Source: Candidatus Heimdallarchaeota archaeon
GTDB taxonomy: Archaea > Asgardarchaeota > Heimdallarchaeia > Heimdallarchaeales > Kariarchaeaceae
Direction: 5' to 3'
NCBI GenBank assembly: GCA_026702845.1
Contig: JADCLS010000002.1
Coordinates: 124,001-188,000 of the forward strand
DNA length: 64,000 nucleotides
The notes beneath the pieces were generated by a model. That model was not told the origin of the DNA. It did not search any database and saw only the letters and a program-made list of their open reading frames with translations. This document shows positions 1-10,250 of the stretch, one piece after another. How positions within the stretch are numbered: the stretch's first letter is position 1; every line of letters begins with the position of its first letter. The position numbers and the translations under genes were made by a program.

Positions 1-1140
1 GCCACTGATTACTACACTGGAGACAATAAACCAGTGATGGATATTGTCAAATCATCAGAAACAGGACCTGCAACCAACATTATTACTGGTTTATCTGTGG
101 GTATGGCCTCCACCTGGATGCCAGTCCTTGGTATGGTTGTGGCCATTATCTCATCCTACATGCTTGGTACATATTATGTGAACACAAGCCATCTTGGTGG
201 TGCTGGTTCTGAGCTTGCACAGGAGATGATCGCAGTCTATGGTTCTGAGAAGACCATCCTCCTATGGGGAGTATTCTCCTCTACCATTGCAACTATGGCA
301 ATGCTATCTCTCACACCTATGATCCTAGCCATGGATGGTTATGGACCAATCGCAGATCAGTCAGGTGGAATTGCTGAGATGGGTGAGGCCGGTGAAGACG
401 TTCGAACCATCATTGATAGTCTTGATATGGTGGGTAATACCACAAAGGCATTGGCCAAGGGATACGGTATGACCTCCGCTGGTCTTGCTGCATTACTACT
501 CTTCCAGGCATACCTGCAGGATTACGAGCATGTGCTTGGAGGTATGGGTATACATGATGTCGATCACAATATTAATCTTGCAGATCCTCTGGTAATCTCT
601 GCTCTCTTTATCGGAGCACTGCTACCCTTTATCTTCACCTCCATGTCAATGGGTGCCGTTGGTAGAGCCGCTGGTGGTATGATCGATGAGATCAGAAGAC
701 AATTCAGGGAAGATGGTCCAGCCATCATGGCATATGAGAAGAAACCTGATTATGCCTCTTGTGTCAGAGTGTCAACTGAATCAGCACTCAAGGAAATGAT
801 AATGCCATCAATTCTAGTAGTACTCACACCTGTGGTAGTTGGGTTCATCTTTGGAGCTCTACCACTCGCAGCCTTCCTTATCGGTGCCACCTTCTCGGGT
901 ATCCTCCTTGGACTTACCCTTAACAATGCAGGTGGAGCCTGGGATAACGCCAAGAAAACTATCGAAGCACGTGAAGAAAACGGTAAGGGATCAGATGCTC
1001 ACGCAGCCTCAGTCATTGGCGACACCGTAGGCGATCCAACCAAAGATACTTCCGGCCCATCCATACACGTACTGATCAAGCTGATCAATACTATCGCTAT
1101 CACTATGATTGCTTTATTTGTCCAGTATTCAGTATTCTAA
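1..1140 (+). CDS. hppA: Membrane-bound proton-translocating pyrophosphatase, C-terminal part (partial)
   Basis: The reading frame is open from the first base and ends at 1140, so 379 residues of the C-terminal half are present and the true start lies outside the window. The family couples PPi hydrolysis to H+ or Na+ pumping across the membrane. Visible hallmarks are SSETGPATNIITGL, a substrate-loop GNTTKALAKGYG, and the C-terminal GDTVGDPTKDTSGPS. Six or more hydrophobic segments alternate with these loops. Lys after GNTT occupies the position that distinguishes K+-independent pumps (Lys) from K+-dependent ones (Ala), so a K+-independent H+-pump is inferred. The gene is followed by about 220 bp without a gene. 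Confidence 0.95.
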   Translation, partial: ATDYYTGDNKPVMDIVKSSETGPATNIITGLSVGMASTWMPVLGMVVAIISSYMLGTYYVNTSHLGGAGSELAQEMIAVYGSEKTILLWGVFSSTIATMAMLSLTPMILAMDGYGPIADQSGGIAEMGEAGEDVRTIIDSLDMVGNTTKALAKGYGMTSAGLAALLLFQAYLQDYEHVLGGMGIHDVDHNINLADPLVISALFIGALLPFIFTSMSMGAVGRAAGGMIDEIRRQFREDGPAIMAYEKKPDYASCVRVSTESALKEMIMPSILVVLTPVVVGFIFGALPLAAFLIGATFSGILLGLTLNNAGGAWDNAKKTIEAREENGKGSDAHAASVIGDTVGDPTKDTSGPSIHVLIKLINTIAITMIALFVQYSVF

Positions 1141-1366
1141 TTAACAAAAGTAAACTTTGGAAGCTACAAACCTATTTTTTCAAATTTATAAACAAATTAG
1201 ATCTGTGTATCTCTTTGAATCATGATTGGAATACATATAAAGAATTTTTCTTAATATTTCAGAAGTATGCAGTCAATGTATAGTTTATTTATGACCCCGA
1301 TTTTTTAGATACTTTAACAATCCCTTAACCATCTAGTTCAAATACTAGGGAAACCATTTTTTATGT

Positions 1367-1894
1367 ATGAGCGGAAATGAACCGCTGAAGATGTTTAAAA
1401 TCATTCTCTCGGGAGATGGAGGGGTCGGAAAAACATCTATCAGGAGTAGATATTTTGGTGAACCATTCACCGATAGATATATCATGACATTAGGTACTGA
1501 TTTTGGGATGAAGCGATTTGATAATTGTAAAATTCAGATTTGGGACTTCGCTGGCCAGAAGGAATTTGCTTCAGTCAGGAAAAACTACTACTTCGGTACT
1601 CATGGTATGGTTCTAATCTATGACCTGAATAATGAAGAGTCTATACTTAATCTAGATTACTGGGTCGATGAGTTGATCGAGGCAAGGGGTAAACTAGTTC
1701 CTGTAGTAATTGTTGGAAATAAATTAGATCTGATTGAAGATGCATCAGATATTGAGGATAAAATAAAGCTCAGGATATCAGAACTGGAAAATAAATATCA
1801 GTTTCAATTTAATTATATGTTCTCTTCAGCAAAAACTGGACAAAATGTATCAGAAATGTTTGACTTTTTGAAAGGACATATGGAAATAGATTGA
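1367..1894 (+). CDS. Ras/Rab-type small GTPase
   Basis: A 175-residue single-domain GTPase. All G motifs are visible: P-loop GDGGVGKT (residues 16-23), switch I Thr in TLGTD (about 41-45), WDFAGQ with the catalytic Gln at 64, NKLD, and SSAKT for the guanine-binding G5 loop. The spacing matches the Rab/Ras superfamily rather than the bacterial MglA or Rag families. The C-terminus has no cysteine for prenylation, so membrane attachment, if any, would need a partner. It stands alone between two gene-free stretches. Such GTPases are greatly expanded in Asgard archaea, where their roles are mostly unknown. Confidence 0.9.
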   Translation: MSGNEPLKMFKIILSGDGGVGKTSIRSRYFGEPFTDRYIMTLGTDFGMKRFDNCKIQIWDFAGQKEFASVRKNYYFGTHGMVLIYDLNNEESILNLDYWVDELIEARGKLVPVVIVGNKLDLIEDASDIEDKIKLRISELENKYQFQFNYMFSSAKTGQNVSEMFDFLKGHMEID

Positions 1895-2415
1895 ACTTTG
1901 TATGAATTGACATGCTAGTAAGAAGAAGAAATCGAGATAACTTTTTGTTTTGAGTTGAGACATATAGATCGTTTTATCTCCATTAATTTCACCTTTCTCA
2001 CTGTTCATTTAATAAATGACACATGAAAATCTAGATTATATTTTGGTCATTGCAGAGGTTGAAGCTTTTTCAATCTCACAAATCTTATTTGAGAGACTAT
2101 TATTTGAAAAAAGAGCTTGATAGTTGACCTGCCCCTTGATGATGTACTCTGAAAAGGGTAGGGAAGATGTCATCATAATTATTTATTGTACTGGATCATA
2201 TATAAAATGCAAGATTGTTGATAATTACTTGAAATTTGCAATAAAATATTAATCTTTGTATATAGTTATTTCTCAAATCCGCATTATTATTGTCGCAAAA
2301 TCGTTTTGATAGAATAATATGTGCTTGCTTCAATATTTACCATTTCAAAAGAAACTAAACTAATTGTATTCACATCTCTCAAATAGGCTTCAATTCATCC
2401 CGCAATTGTATCCAC
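1895..2415. other. Gene-free stretch of 521 bp
   Basis: No open frame of useful length, tRNA or repeat array is visible. The sequence is very AT-rich with runs such as TATATAAAATG near 2200, which may be promoter-like. A TGATGATG and a CATCAT flank a purine-rich GGGTAGGGAAG near 2140-2180 and could form a weak hairpin. The spacing does not fit a C/D box RNA. Confidence 0.5.
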
Positions 2416-4689
2416 GTGTCATCAACCCAAGACTCTCCGTCACCAAAATTCAAATTTCTTACTACAAAAAAATGGTGGATAGTAGTGATGAATCATATAA
2501 CTAAGTATCGAACGCGATATATGATATATCTTGGATACCTCTGGGGATATATCTTACTCAGCTTGATAGCTACATGGGTATTCAATCCTTACTCGAATCT
2601 TGTATCACGATGGTTGTTATTCACCACATTCATACTCCCAATAGCTTTGTTAATCAGGTGGGATGATAACAGAATTGTCATTGTTGTTAGTTTTATTCTA
2701 TTCAATATGTTAACTGGTCTGCATTCAATCTTCTTTCCCTCATTCTACTCAATCATCACCCCTCTTTTTCCAGTATTCTATGCGTATAGACAATTTCTCC
2801 CCATCATATCATCCTATAATGATACTATACAGACCATCTTGCAGATAGCTAGGTATGGGTATTTCATTGATCTCATCATTGTTCTATCCATTGGAGGATT
2901 AACCTCCCTATCTTTTCTCTTACTAAAGAAAGCGTTACTATCAACTCGTAGGCGTCGCATCATCTTGCGTATGTTTGTAGTTTTAGCCCTATTGATTGTT
3001 CTTTTCCTACCGTATTTAGTGGTGATGATCACTGGAACAATGCATTTTGGATTGGCGTATTCCTCAGGTGCCATTCGTCTAAGTCAAGGTATGGAGGTAC
3101 TGGTTGAAGATCAAGATCTTGAACTTGTCATCACCATTTTCTCAGACGCAGTAAATGAGTTTTTTCTGGCTCAAGATTTGTATTTTGGGCTTGAAAAGAT
3201 GGGGCTCTACAATCTATTACTGCTATTGGAACCTGATTTTGATCTCATCTTAGGAGATGCACAGGATCTGCTACTTTCTTCCTTCATATTATCAGAATCA
3301 TTTCTATCCACCCTTCAGGGAGTTTATATCATCTCATCATCTTTCGAGAAGATGGCCTCGGAAGGCTTGGAAGATCAAGATCTTGACCAATTGCCAACTG
3401 AGTTATCCACCTCTCGGCAATATCTAAATCGTGGATCAATGGCGTTTACCAACGCACTTCAACTCATCTTGGGTGTGAACATCCCTGAATTTTCCAAAAA
3501 CACTGCTCGGCTAGGTGTGGGTAATTTTCAAACAGAGCTAGAATTAGTGAGATACAGTGGTCTATTATTCAATATCACACTTGATATCTTCATTAATCAG
3601 ATAAGTCCGATCCAGCCAAATAATTCTCCGCTGTATCATGCACTACAAGTTATACTCCAGACACGAAAGGCACAATCATTGATTAGTGATCAGAGCAAGT
3701 ATAGTGGGGTTGAGCATACTTTTGAGCAGTTACTTTCAAATCTAACAGTGGTAGATTTGGGTCTTAATGAAACCAGTAATCCTCAATTTGATACTCTAGA
3801 ATCGATGGATCTTGGTGGATCAATACTTTTGGATGGAGTACGTGATCAGATCACAGGTATTTTTGATTTCTTCCGTGATTTGACAGACCTTTCCATGTCG
3901 CTAGGTACTTTTGGTCTTGGAATGGTAGATGTTCTTCGCACTGTTAACCAGACATTGATTCCACTTGTAGATGATTTGGAAGGTTTTCCAAATATACCTG
4001 AAGATCGAATGAAAGATGCCATTCTCAATGTTGACGGTCTTAGGAATATTACATACCTCTTAAGTGAAGATGCTGTTCAGATAGAGCAAAAGATGCGGCT
4101 CATGGAAGAACGATCTTCTTCTGGGGACTATGGTTTATTTAGTTCCCAAGCAAGATTACTAGTTTTAATTCTCAATCAGTTCCAGATAGGAACCAATGCC
4201 AACAACTTCTATCACCTTATCTCAGCTACATACTTTCTATTACAAGCGATGCAATCTCTTCAATTCATGGTTGAAGAGTACCACAGTATTGAATCAAATA
4301 TTTCCATTATTGAGGATGACCCATCTAATGCTGAAATTGTAGGTTCATCAGGTGATTCTATTGCTAATAGTATTGCAAAAATGGATAATCTTGTGTTGGA
4401 CACCAGATCCAATCTAACCGAAGCTAAATATCATCTCCAACAGGTGGAAAATATGGCAGAAGCTGATTTTCTACTTCAAATCATAGAGGATATTGAGATA
4501 CAGTTAGATCTTTTAGATTACAATAATTTGGGATTTCTTTTCCAATTGAGCAATCTAATTAGTGAAATATCATTACCTGTGCCAGCTCGATTGATCGCAG
4601 AAATTCAGCAATTACTGGATCAATTAGCAGATAGTGTCTTTGACATCGAAGGTACAGTAAATTCAATTGCGATTTCTGGACCTATATGA
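2416..4689 (+). CDS. Large multi-pass membrane protein with long helical extracytoplasmic region, function unknown
   Basis: A 757-residue protein starting at GTG. No ATG precedes the first membrane segment in a better position. Residues about 35-210 hold roughly five to six hydrophobic segments, the last followed by an RRRR cluster. The remaining 540 residues are mostly polar, leucine-rich and predicted helical, with many Glu/Asp-Leu patterns suggesting coiled coils (for example residues 620-740). There is no recognised enzyme motif. A single membrane module anchoring a long helical sensor or scaffold domain is the simplest reading. It converges on the Maf gene on the other strand, 25 bp away. 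Confidence 0.75.
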   Translation: MSSTQDSPSPKFKFLTTKKWWIVVMNHITKYRTRYMIYLGYLWGYILLSLIATWVFNPYSNLVSRWLLFTTFILPIALLIRWDDNRIVIVVSFILFNMLTGLHSIFFPSFYSIITPLFPVFYAYRQFLPIISSYNDTIQTILQIARYGYFIDLIIVLSIGGLTSLSFLLLKKALLSTRRRRIILRMFVVLALLIVLFLPYLVVMITGTMHFGLAYSSGAIRLSQGMEVLVEDQDLELVITIFSDAVNEFFLAQDLYFGLEKMGLYNLLLLLEPDFDLILGDAQDLLLSSFILSESFLSTLQGVYIISSSFEKMASEGLEDQDLDQLPTELSTSRQYLNRGSMAFTNALQLILGVNIPEFSKNTARLGVGNFQTELELVRYSGLLFNITLDIFINQISPIQPNNSPLYHALQVILQTRKAQSLISDQSKYSGVEHTFEQLLSNLTVVDLGLNETSNPQFDTLESMDLGGSILLDGVRDQITGIFDFFRDLTDLSMSLGTFGLGMVDVLRTVNQTLIPLVDDLEGFPNIPEDRMKDAILNVDGLRNITYLLSEDAVQIEQKMRLMEERSSSGDYGLFSSQARLLVLILNQFQIGTNANNFYHLISATYFLLQAMQSLQFMVEEYHSIESNISIIEDDPSNAEIVGSSGDSIANSIAKMDNLVLDTRSNLTEAKYHLQQVENMAEADFLLQIIEDIEIQLDLLDYNNLGFLFQLSNLISEISLPVPARLIAEIQQLLDQLADSVFDIEGTVNSIAISGPI

Positions 4690-4714
4690 GTAGTATCTAT
4701 CCAAAAAAGGATGC

Positions 4715-5311
4715 TTAATGATTATTGGGTATGATAAGATCAAACCATTTATGGCCTAATTCCTCAATCATCTCTCGAAGATCAACCATTGGCATCCCTT
4801 TGAGATTGGATATCGAGCCTTCAATATCCTGTATAAACCAGGAGGATAAATTGTTATCATATCCGCCTGCAAAAGAATAGGGTTCAAATCGATCAACATA
4901 GTTCTCGATTAACTCATTCTCTAAAGATGAAAAAGAAACCTTTGTTGTAACCACCCTCGTCAGCATCCTTCTGGAGTTGATATCAATCACAGCAACTCCT
5001 GTCAAAAACTGATGTGATCGTCCCTGTAATCTGCTCAGAATTGCAATTGCATCTGCTCGATCTCTTGGTTTTTCGATTATCTGTTCATCCAAAACCGCCA
5101 CAGAATCAGCAGCTACAAGTAAACTAGCATCAGTTTTCGTTAGTACATCCTCTGCTTTCTGTATTGCCAGCTTTAGCACATAATCCTCAGGAGATTCGTC
5201 CTCATATATCTCATCAACTGAAGATGGTTGGGTTACGAAACGGATATATGCATTACTTAGCACTTCTCTTCTCGATTTACTCTGAGAAGCAAGACAAAGT
5301 GTCAAAACCAT
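4715..5311 (-). CDS. maf: Maf-family nucleotide pyrophosphatase
   Basis: A 198-residue protein of normal Maf length. It starts with the family motif LASQSKSRREVL, followed by the catalytic region AADSVAVLDEQIIEKP (Asp at the base position, a Ser where many members have Thr), then LSRLQGRSHQFLTGVAV and EPYSFAGGYD near the C-terminus. Maf/YceF/YhdE enzymes hydrolyse dTTP, UTP or modified nucleotides to monophosphates and are linked to house-cleaning and cell-division control. The family is clear; the subgroup (dTTP/UTP versus m7GTP) is not certain. Confidence 0.85.
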   Translation of the reverse strand: MVLTLCLASQSKSRREVLSNAYIRFVTQPSSVDEIYEDESPEDYVLKLAIQKAEDVLTKTDASLLVAADSVAVLDEQIIEKPRDRADAIAILSRLQGRSHQFLTGVAVIDINSRRMLTRVVTTKVSFSSLENELIENYVDRFEPYSFAGGYDNNLSSWFIQDIEGSISNLKGMPMVDLREMIEELGHKWFDLIIPNNH

Positions 5312-5359
5312 AGTACTGCAATCTTTTTACCCTACATGTATTTTTCTATAAGCAGATAA

Positions 5360-8300
5360 TTATGTGAGTTCATAGACATGGGTGAACTGAATCTCCCTTA
5401 TCATATACAAAATCTCACGCATCAGCTCTTCTTTTCCCCTATGCTCATATGCCTCAATAAGAGTATCATTTTTTCCTTTATTGAATCTTTGAAGGGTATT
5501 TTCCACAAGATCTTTTTCATAACGAAAATCAGAATGATAAAGGGTGAATAAAAGCTGAGGAACCGAGGTGCAATCAGATAATTCTGCACAAGGAAGTTGG
5601 ATTTTGGATAAGTCTAGGACAGATATATTTACCCCCTTAATGGAAAGGATAGTTACAATGATACGAATCCTCTCAATGAGATGTGGTACAAGTATCCCTT
5701 TGTCCAGCCAAATTTTCAGATCTGATAGGACATTTGTTTCAAATTGATCCCTTGCAAGATCAACACTCAATTTACTGATAAAATATTGAAAAGCAATATG
5801 ATCATTATCATGAGAAATCACTTCATACTCCTTGAGTAAACTATCCACTCTTGAAAAATTCGACATATACAAGTAATCCATGATGAGATAATAGTAAAAG
5901 AAGGATTTTAAGTAACTACTCATGATTCCATCATTAGCATTGTAGGGTGCTAATTCAAATATTGGAATAGCATCTTCGATTGTTCCTTTATAATTCAACA
6001 CCCTTCCTTTGTATAACAAGCCACGTATAAACCAAGCTTGATCTTGATGTTTCTCAGCTAGCAAAAGGGATTGATTGATTAATGATAATGCCTTCTCATA
6101 ATCTCGTAGATCAATATATACTCCAGAGTAAGTAAGGTAGAACCCAATGAGATCTTTCTCTCTCCCATGTTCAAGATAGAGCTGATACATCTCAGAATAA
6201 TGCTCCTTAGCTTGGTCAAATTCTTTGCAGTTGGTATATATCCGAGCTAGATTGCCAATTGTACCAGCATAGTCAAGAAAATGCAAAGATTTCCTGAGAT
6301 TAGATGCTATTTCGTAGTACTCAAATGCTTTTTGAGGTTTACCAGACACATCATACGCTATACCAGTTAGATGAGCAAGTGTTCCGAGATCCACCACACG
6401 AATAGAGGAATTATCGCCTTTAGTCTCTATCTCTGATAGACGTAAGGTTGCCAAAATTTCATGCTCAATAATAGTACGTCGCTGCCAGAGATATTCAAAT
6501 GCAGGGATTAGTTTCTCCATTTTTGATTGTCTGATATATGCAGAGTTCTCAATCCTCCGCAATTGAAACATCAATAGAGAGATAAAATCCTTTGGAGAGG
6601 CTTGATGAACATAATCCTTAATGAAATGATACAATTCCACCCGTATCTTAATATCAATGGAACAGGGTTCTGTTGGATCCCATGGTGGATATTCCCATGG
6701 ATATATATTCCAAAGATCCATGATGTGCTCATCTGCCAAGAAATACAACTCATCCATCACCTCGACGGCATTCCTGAAATAGTGCATGACTAATAAGGCC
6801 TTGAGATTGATATATAGCTCTGATTCAGCATCCTTACAGATAAAAGCTAACAGTTCAACGACTTGATTCTCAATATTTGCATTTTTCGCGAACAAATCCA
6901 TGATTTTATTGTATTGTACCTTCAGATCTAAAGAATTAACTGGTCGTTCGATTCTCCCAAAATTCAATTCATGATAATGAGAGATGAATTTGGCATCAAG
7001 TAAATCTAGAATCTCCTTTTTTAAAGAACCGAAATCACGTGACATAAAATGTTTTATGATATTTGGGATGTGTTGTTTTTCCTGAGGCAATGTTAGAGCA
7101 TTCAATGCTGCAAAAATATCCGTCTCAGAGAAATTATTTTCTTTTAATGTATACAAGGAGTATAATAACTCAGTTAGTCTTGTACAGATGGTCAGTGGAC
7201 AAGTCTTCAGAATCTGACTTGTATCATGCAGATCAGCAATATTGAATTTTATATCCAATCTGAGGATAAGTATCTCTATACTTAGGATAATGTCTGGTTG
7301 CTTAATATTGGATGAAAGTAGTTCCTGAATCATCTGATTATCAGGTTTAGAAAACCAGTATTGGTGATCCAAATTGGCCATCAAATTTCTTAATCGATAG
7401 GTGGATTCAAGATCATAGCAGTTGTATATCTTTAATAGTTCTGCTGAATCAAGTTGTCGACCAAGATAATTTTGCAATAGCACCCGATAATAGAGTAGAT
7501 AAGATTTCATAGCATCAGGAACATTCATAGATAAATCCACATTATTAAATGAATCCAGAGCCAATTCTAGGTGAAATTTGTACATCAAATTTTTTGCAGA
7601 GATATGAGCAATTACAAATTCATCTATTGGATCCGATTGCTCTTCAATCAATTTTTTCGCACGATTTATCACCTCATCTGCTTGTTCAAATTCAAGCATG
7701 GATTGCTGCAGTGTAGCCTGATTCATCAAGTAATCGATATTTTCTTTTGTAGTTCCATAATCGACCAAAATTTTCAACATTTCATCATTATACTCTTTGA
7801 TATCTTCAAAGTTTCCAATAAATCTTGAGATTACTGCTAGATTATTGAGAACCCGTATCCTATCTTTGTAGAAAGCATCCTCTTGCAGTGAATATGAACC
7901 TTCTGCAAAATTTTTTGCATTCTCGTAATCAGAATTAAGAATGAAAACATTACTCAGATGGTAGTACAGTGTACTGAGATCAAAAATCTCTACGGTTATT
8001 CCTGCAAGAAGTGTTTGTTTCCTTATACTAGCAAGTTTATCCAATTCCATTTCAGGTGCCTCATAGAACAGGGATTCGAGATCAGAATTAACATCGAGTA
8101 CAATTTTACTGTTCATTGTAGCCAAAATGCATCTCAATTGAAATACTAGGCAGGAATAATACTTTTTGGGATCCAATCCCCTAAAATAAGGGATTAAAGA
8201 GATGTAGAGTAAATGCTTTTTTTCCTGAGTATAGCCAGTGAATTCTGACCATTGAAGCTCAAGTGACTCATCACCTTGTTTCTGAAAAGCCAAGAAAAAT

Positions 8301-8608
8301 TGTTTTTCAGCCTCTTCCACATGATTATTTTCAAGATATAGCATTGCTGACATCATCAAAAGTTCCGCATGATAATCATCTGGTAGTTGATACAGAGCCA
8401 GTTCTATATATTTTTGAGCATTAATGGTCTTTTGTTGATAATTAATCCTCACTAAAGTATAATAATATTGTTCGACAATAGAGTTATCTTCAATTTCATT
8501 TATCGTATCGATAAATTGATCGAGTAGATCCAGGTCTTCCTGCGATATAACATAGTTATCTGCAGTAACTGTCTGACAAAAAAAATATACCTTTTCAGAA
8601 AGACCCAC
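5360..8608 (-). CDS. Giant tetratricopeptide-repeat protein
   Basis: A 1082-residue soluble protein read from a GTG start at 8608. Repeats of the TPR type are scattered along the chain, with the clearest at residues about 740-920, for example GTLAHLTGIAYDVSGKPQKA, GNLARIYTNCKEFDQAKEHY and LTYSGVYIDLRDYEKALSLI. The N-terminal half has more diverged helical repeats (such as ENAKNFAEGSYSL, about residues 215-245). No catalytic domain or membrane segment is seen, so it is probably a scaffold. It lies head to tail behind the TFE-beta-like gene, 121 bp downstream on the same strand. Function is not predictable beyond protein-protein binding. Confidence 0.8.
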   Translation of the reverse strand: MGLSEKVYFFCQTVTADNYVISQEDLDLLDQFIDTINEIEDNSIVEQYYYTLVRINYQQKTINAQKYIELALYQLPDDYHAELLMMSAMLYLENNHVEEAEKQFFLAFQKQGDESLELQWSEFTGYTQEKKHLLYISLIPYFRGLDPKKYYSCLVFQLRCILATMNSKIVLDVNSDLESLFYEAPEMELDKLASIRKQTLLAGITVEIFDLSTLYYHLSNVFILNSDYENAKNFAEGSYSLQEDAFYKDRIRVLNNLAVISRFIGNFEDIKEYNDEMLKILVDYGTTKENIDYLMNQATLQQSMLEFEQADEVINRAKKLIEEQSDPIDEFVIAHISAKNLMYKFHLELALDSFNNVDLSMNVPDAMKSYLLYYRVLLQNYLGRQLDSAELLKIYNCYDLESTYRLRNLMANLDHQYWFSKPDNQMIQELLSSNIKQPDIILSIEILILRLDIKFNIADLHDTSQILKTCPLTICTRLTELLYSLYTLKENNFSETDIFAALNALTLPQEKQHIPNIIKHFMSRDFGSLKKEILDLLDAKFISHYHELNFGRIERPVNSLDLKVQYNKIMDLFAKNANIENQVVELLAFICKDAESELYINLKALLVMHYFRNAVEVMDELYFLADEHIMDLWNIYPWEYPPWDPTEPCSIDIKIRVELYHFIKDYVHQASPKDFISLLMFQLRRIENSAYIRQSKMEKLIPAFEYLWQRRTIIEHEILATLRLSEIETKGDNSSIRVVDLGTLAHLTGIAYDVSGKPQKAFEYYEIASNLRKSLHFLDYAGTIGNLARIYTNCKEFDQAKEHYSEMYQLYLEHGREKDLIGFYLTYSGVYIDLRDYEKALSLINQSLLLAEKHQDQAWFIRGLLYKGRVLNYKGTIEDAIPIFELAPYNANDGIMSSYLKSFFYYYLIMDYLYMSNFSRVDSLLKEYEVISHDNDHIAFQYFISKLSVDLARDQFETNVLSDLKIWLDKGILVPHLIERIRIIVTILSIKGVNISVLDLSKIQLPCAELSDCTSVPQLLFTLYHSDFRYEKDLVENTLQRFNKGKNDTLIEAYEHRGKEELMREILYMIREIQFTHVYELT

Positions 8609-8729
8609 AATAATATTTGTAGGTTCTTAATATTTAAAATTCGAGTTGAAACATATGGATAGATGAAGAAAGAAAATACATAAAAACTAAAATTTCACAA
8701 TATTGGTTGAACTATCAAGAATTTGTAGA

Positions 8730-9176
8730 TTAATAAACATCATCAAATAATTCGATTTCCTCAATCAACCAGGCATTGAACTCTTCACAGGATGCAGGAT
8801 TTACAGGGTTTTCGATAGCACATTCAGATGTATGACTACATGTGAGGCAGGGTTGTGCTGCAAGATCTAACCATTGTGATAATGATTGATCTACCTTTTT
8901 CACCTTCTGATTTTCATATTCATTATTTACAATACTATTCTCTGCAGTCTCATATAATACAAGTTTATTATCAAGAATTAATCGCTTAACTTGGTTATGA
9001 ACAGTAGAGTAGTTGCCAAATCGATCAATGATCTCAGATACATACAATGTATCTTTGGATTCTACCATGTCTAGGATTGATTTGGCTAATCCATCATTAT
9101 AACTGGTAGGGATGTTGTTTAAGCTAGAGAATGCACTGGCACCTTCAAAAAAATTCTCTTTGTTACTTTCTTCCAT
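8730..9176 (-). CDS. RPC34/TFE-beta-like transcription factor subunit with Fe-S cluster motif
   Basis: A 148-residue protein. Residues about 28-78 form a winged-helix-like unit (AKSILDMVESKDTLYVSEII then VHNQVKRLILDNKLVLYE). The C-terminal part has PCLTCSHTSEC and NPASCEEFNAWL, giving a C-x2-C-x5-C-x10-C pattern. That pattern and the PxxC...W context match the 4Fe-4S domain of RNA polymerase III subunit RPC34 (human RPC39) and of archaeal TFE-beta, which partners TFE-alpha in promoter opening. The assignment is from the motif and wing, not from a search. It is shorter than RPC34, as archaeal versions are. Confidence 0.75.
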   Translation of the reverse strand: MEESNKENFFEGASAFSSLNNIPTSYNDGLAKSILDMVESKDTLYVSEIIDRFGNYSTVHNQVKRLILDNKLVLYETAENSIVNNEYENQKVKKVDQSLSQWLDLAAQPCLTCSHTSECAIENPVNPASCEEFNAWLIEEIELFDDVY

Positions 9177-9629
9177 TATATTGTTCCTCGAATAATTCGG
9201 ATGTAAATCCTATACACAAAGGTAATAAGAAATTGATATATAAACATTTCCTTAATTTCGGATTAACACCCTCTCTGTTACTCATTTTTTGAATATCAAA
9301 TATTCTATTATATTATCATAAAAACTTATCCATCCATGTTTGACATTCAATTTGGATTTTTGATAACTCTTTTATAGTATTTTGAAAAATAGCGCTGATA
9401 GGCATTCAAATTGTAAATCGTCAGACTTTCTCGAAAGTCGTAAGATGGCCATTTATTAGGTATATTACTAATAAAAAAGAAGTATTTTATGTCAACATAT
9501 CACTTACTAGCTGAAAATTTATCTCATGAAAAAAAATACGTCACTATCTCGTACTGATTTTTCGATAAAATTAGCAGTGACTTGTAATGGTTCGAAAATA
9601 TTATTTGTTCATACAATATTCTATGAATT
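9177..9629. other. Divergent intergenic region of 453 bp
   Basis: This stretch separates the TFE-beta-like gene (minus) from the RNA-modification operon (plus) and probably holds both promoters. It contains a perfect 7-bp inverted repeat GACTTTC-TC-GAAAGTC at 9424-9439 and several AT-rich TATA-like runs. No tRNA, open frame or repeat array was recognised. Confidence 0.5.
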
Positions 9630-10250
9630 ATGAGCTATGACAAACAAGATCATTACTATCATGAAGCAAAAAAGGATGGGTACAGAGCTCGTTCAGCATA
9701 TAAACTGAAACAAATACAGAAAAAATTCAAAAACCCCATTCGTAGAGGTCACATTGTTGTGGATTTAGGTGCTGCTCCGGGAGGTTGGACACAGGTTGCT
9801 TCTGAATATGTTGGTACAAAAGGAAAGGTCATAGCTGTAGATAAAAATCCCATTAGACCCTTCAATAAACCGAATATAACAACCTTACAGATGGATATGC
9901 GTTCAAAACAACTCAAACAGTATCTTATCAATGAACTGGGAAGGAAAGCAAATATTGTTCTCTCTGATCTCGCTGGAAATACAACTGGCACATGGTCTTT
10001 AGATAGTGAACGACAACAATATCTGGCCACACTTGCCTTTGAAGTAGCACAGGAATTATTGGTTCCAGATGGAACGTTTATCACCAAAATATTCAGAGGA
10101 CCCAATATCAAGGAATTTGAGGATCTTATAAAAGATCATTTCCAATCCATCAGACATTGGAGGCCTCCAGCCACACGCAAGAAATCAGCTGAAGAATATG
10201 TGATATGTCAAGGGTTCATCAAAGAAGAGGAGAAAGAAGATGATGGATAA
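9630..10250 (+). CDS. rlmE: RlmE/FtsJ-family rRNA 2'-O-methyltransferase
   Basis: A 206-residue Rossmann methyltransferase. The SAM-binding motif VDLGAAPGGWTQVA is at residues about 44-57. The catalytic K-D-K-E tetrad of the FtsJ/RrmJ family is complete: K25 in SAYKL, D113 in LSDLAG, K153 in TKIFRG and E188 in SAEEYVI. The family methylates the ribose of U2552 of 23S rRNA in bacteria; archaeal and eukaryotic members act on rRNA or tRNA. The C-terminal charged tail EEEKEDDG overlaps the start of trm1 by 11 nt, so the two are co-translated. Confidence 0.93.
   Translation: MSYDKQDHYYHEAKKDGYRARSAYKLKQIQKKFKNPIRRGHIVVDLGAAPGGWTQVASEYVGTKGKVIAVDKNPIRPFNKPNITTLQMDMRSKQLKQYLINELGRKANIVLSDLAGNTTGTWSLDSERQQYLATLAFEVAQELLVPDGTFITKIFRGPNIKEFEDLIKDHFQSIRHWRPPATRKKSAEEYVICQGFIKEEEKEDDG

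Noticed and set aside
2130..2190. Possible C/D box guide RNA (TGATGA followed by CTGA)
   Set aside because: Only 6 nt lie between the boxes and no C'/D' pair with suitable spacing is seen.
9424..9439. Perfect inverted repeat as a terminator or attachment site
   Set aside because: A 7-bp stem with a 2-nt loop, no T-run and no matching site elsewhere; kept only as a note in the intergenic entry.
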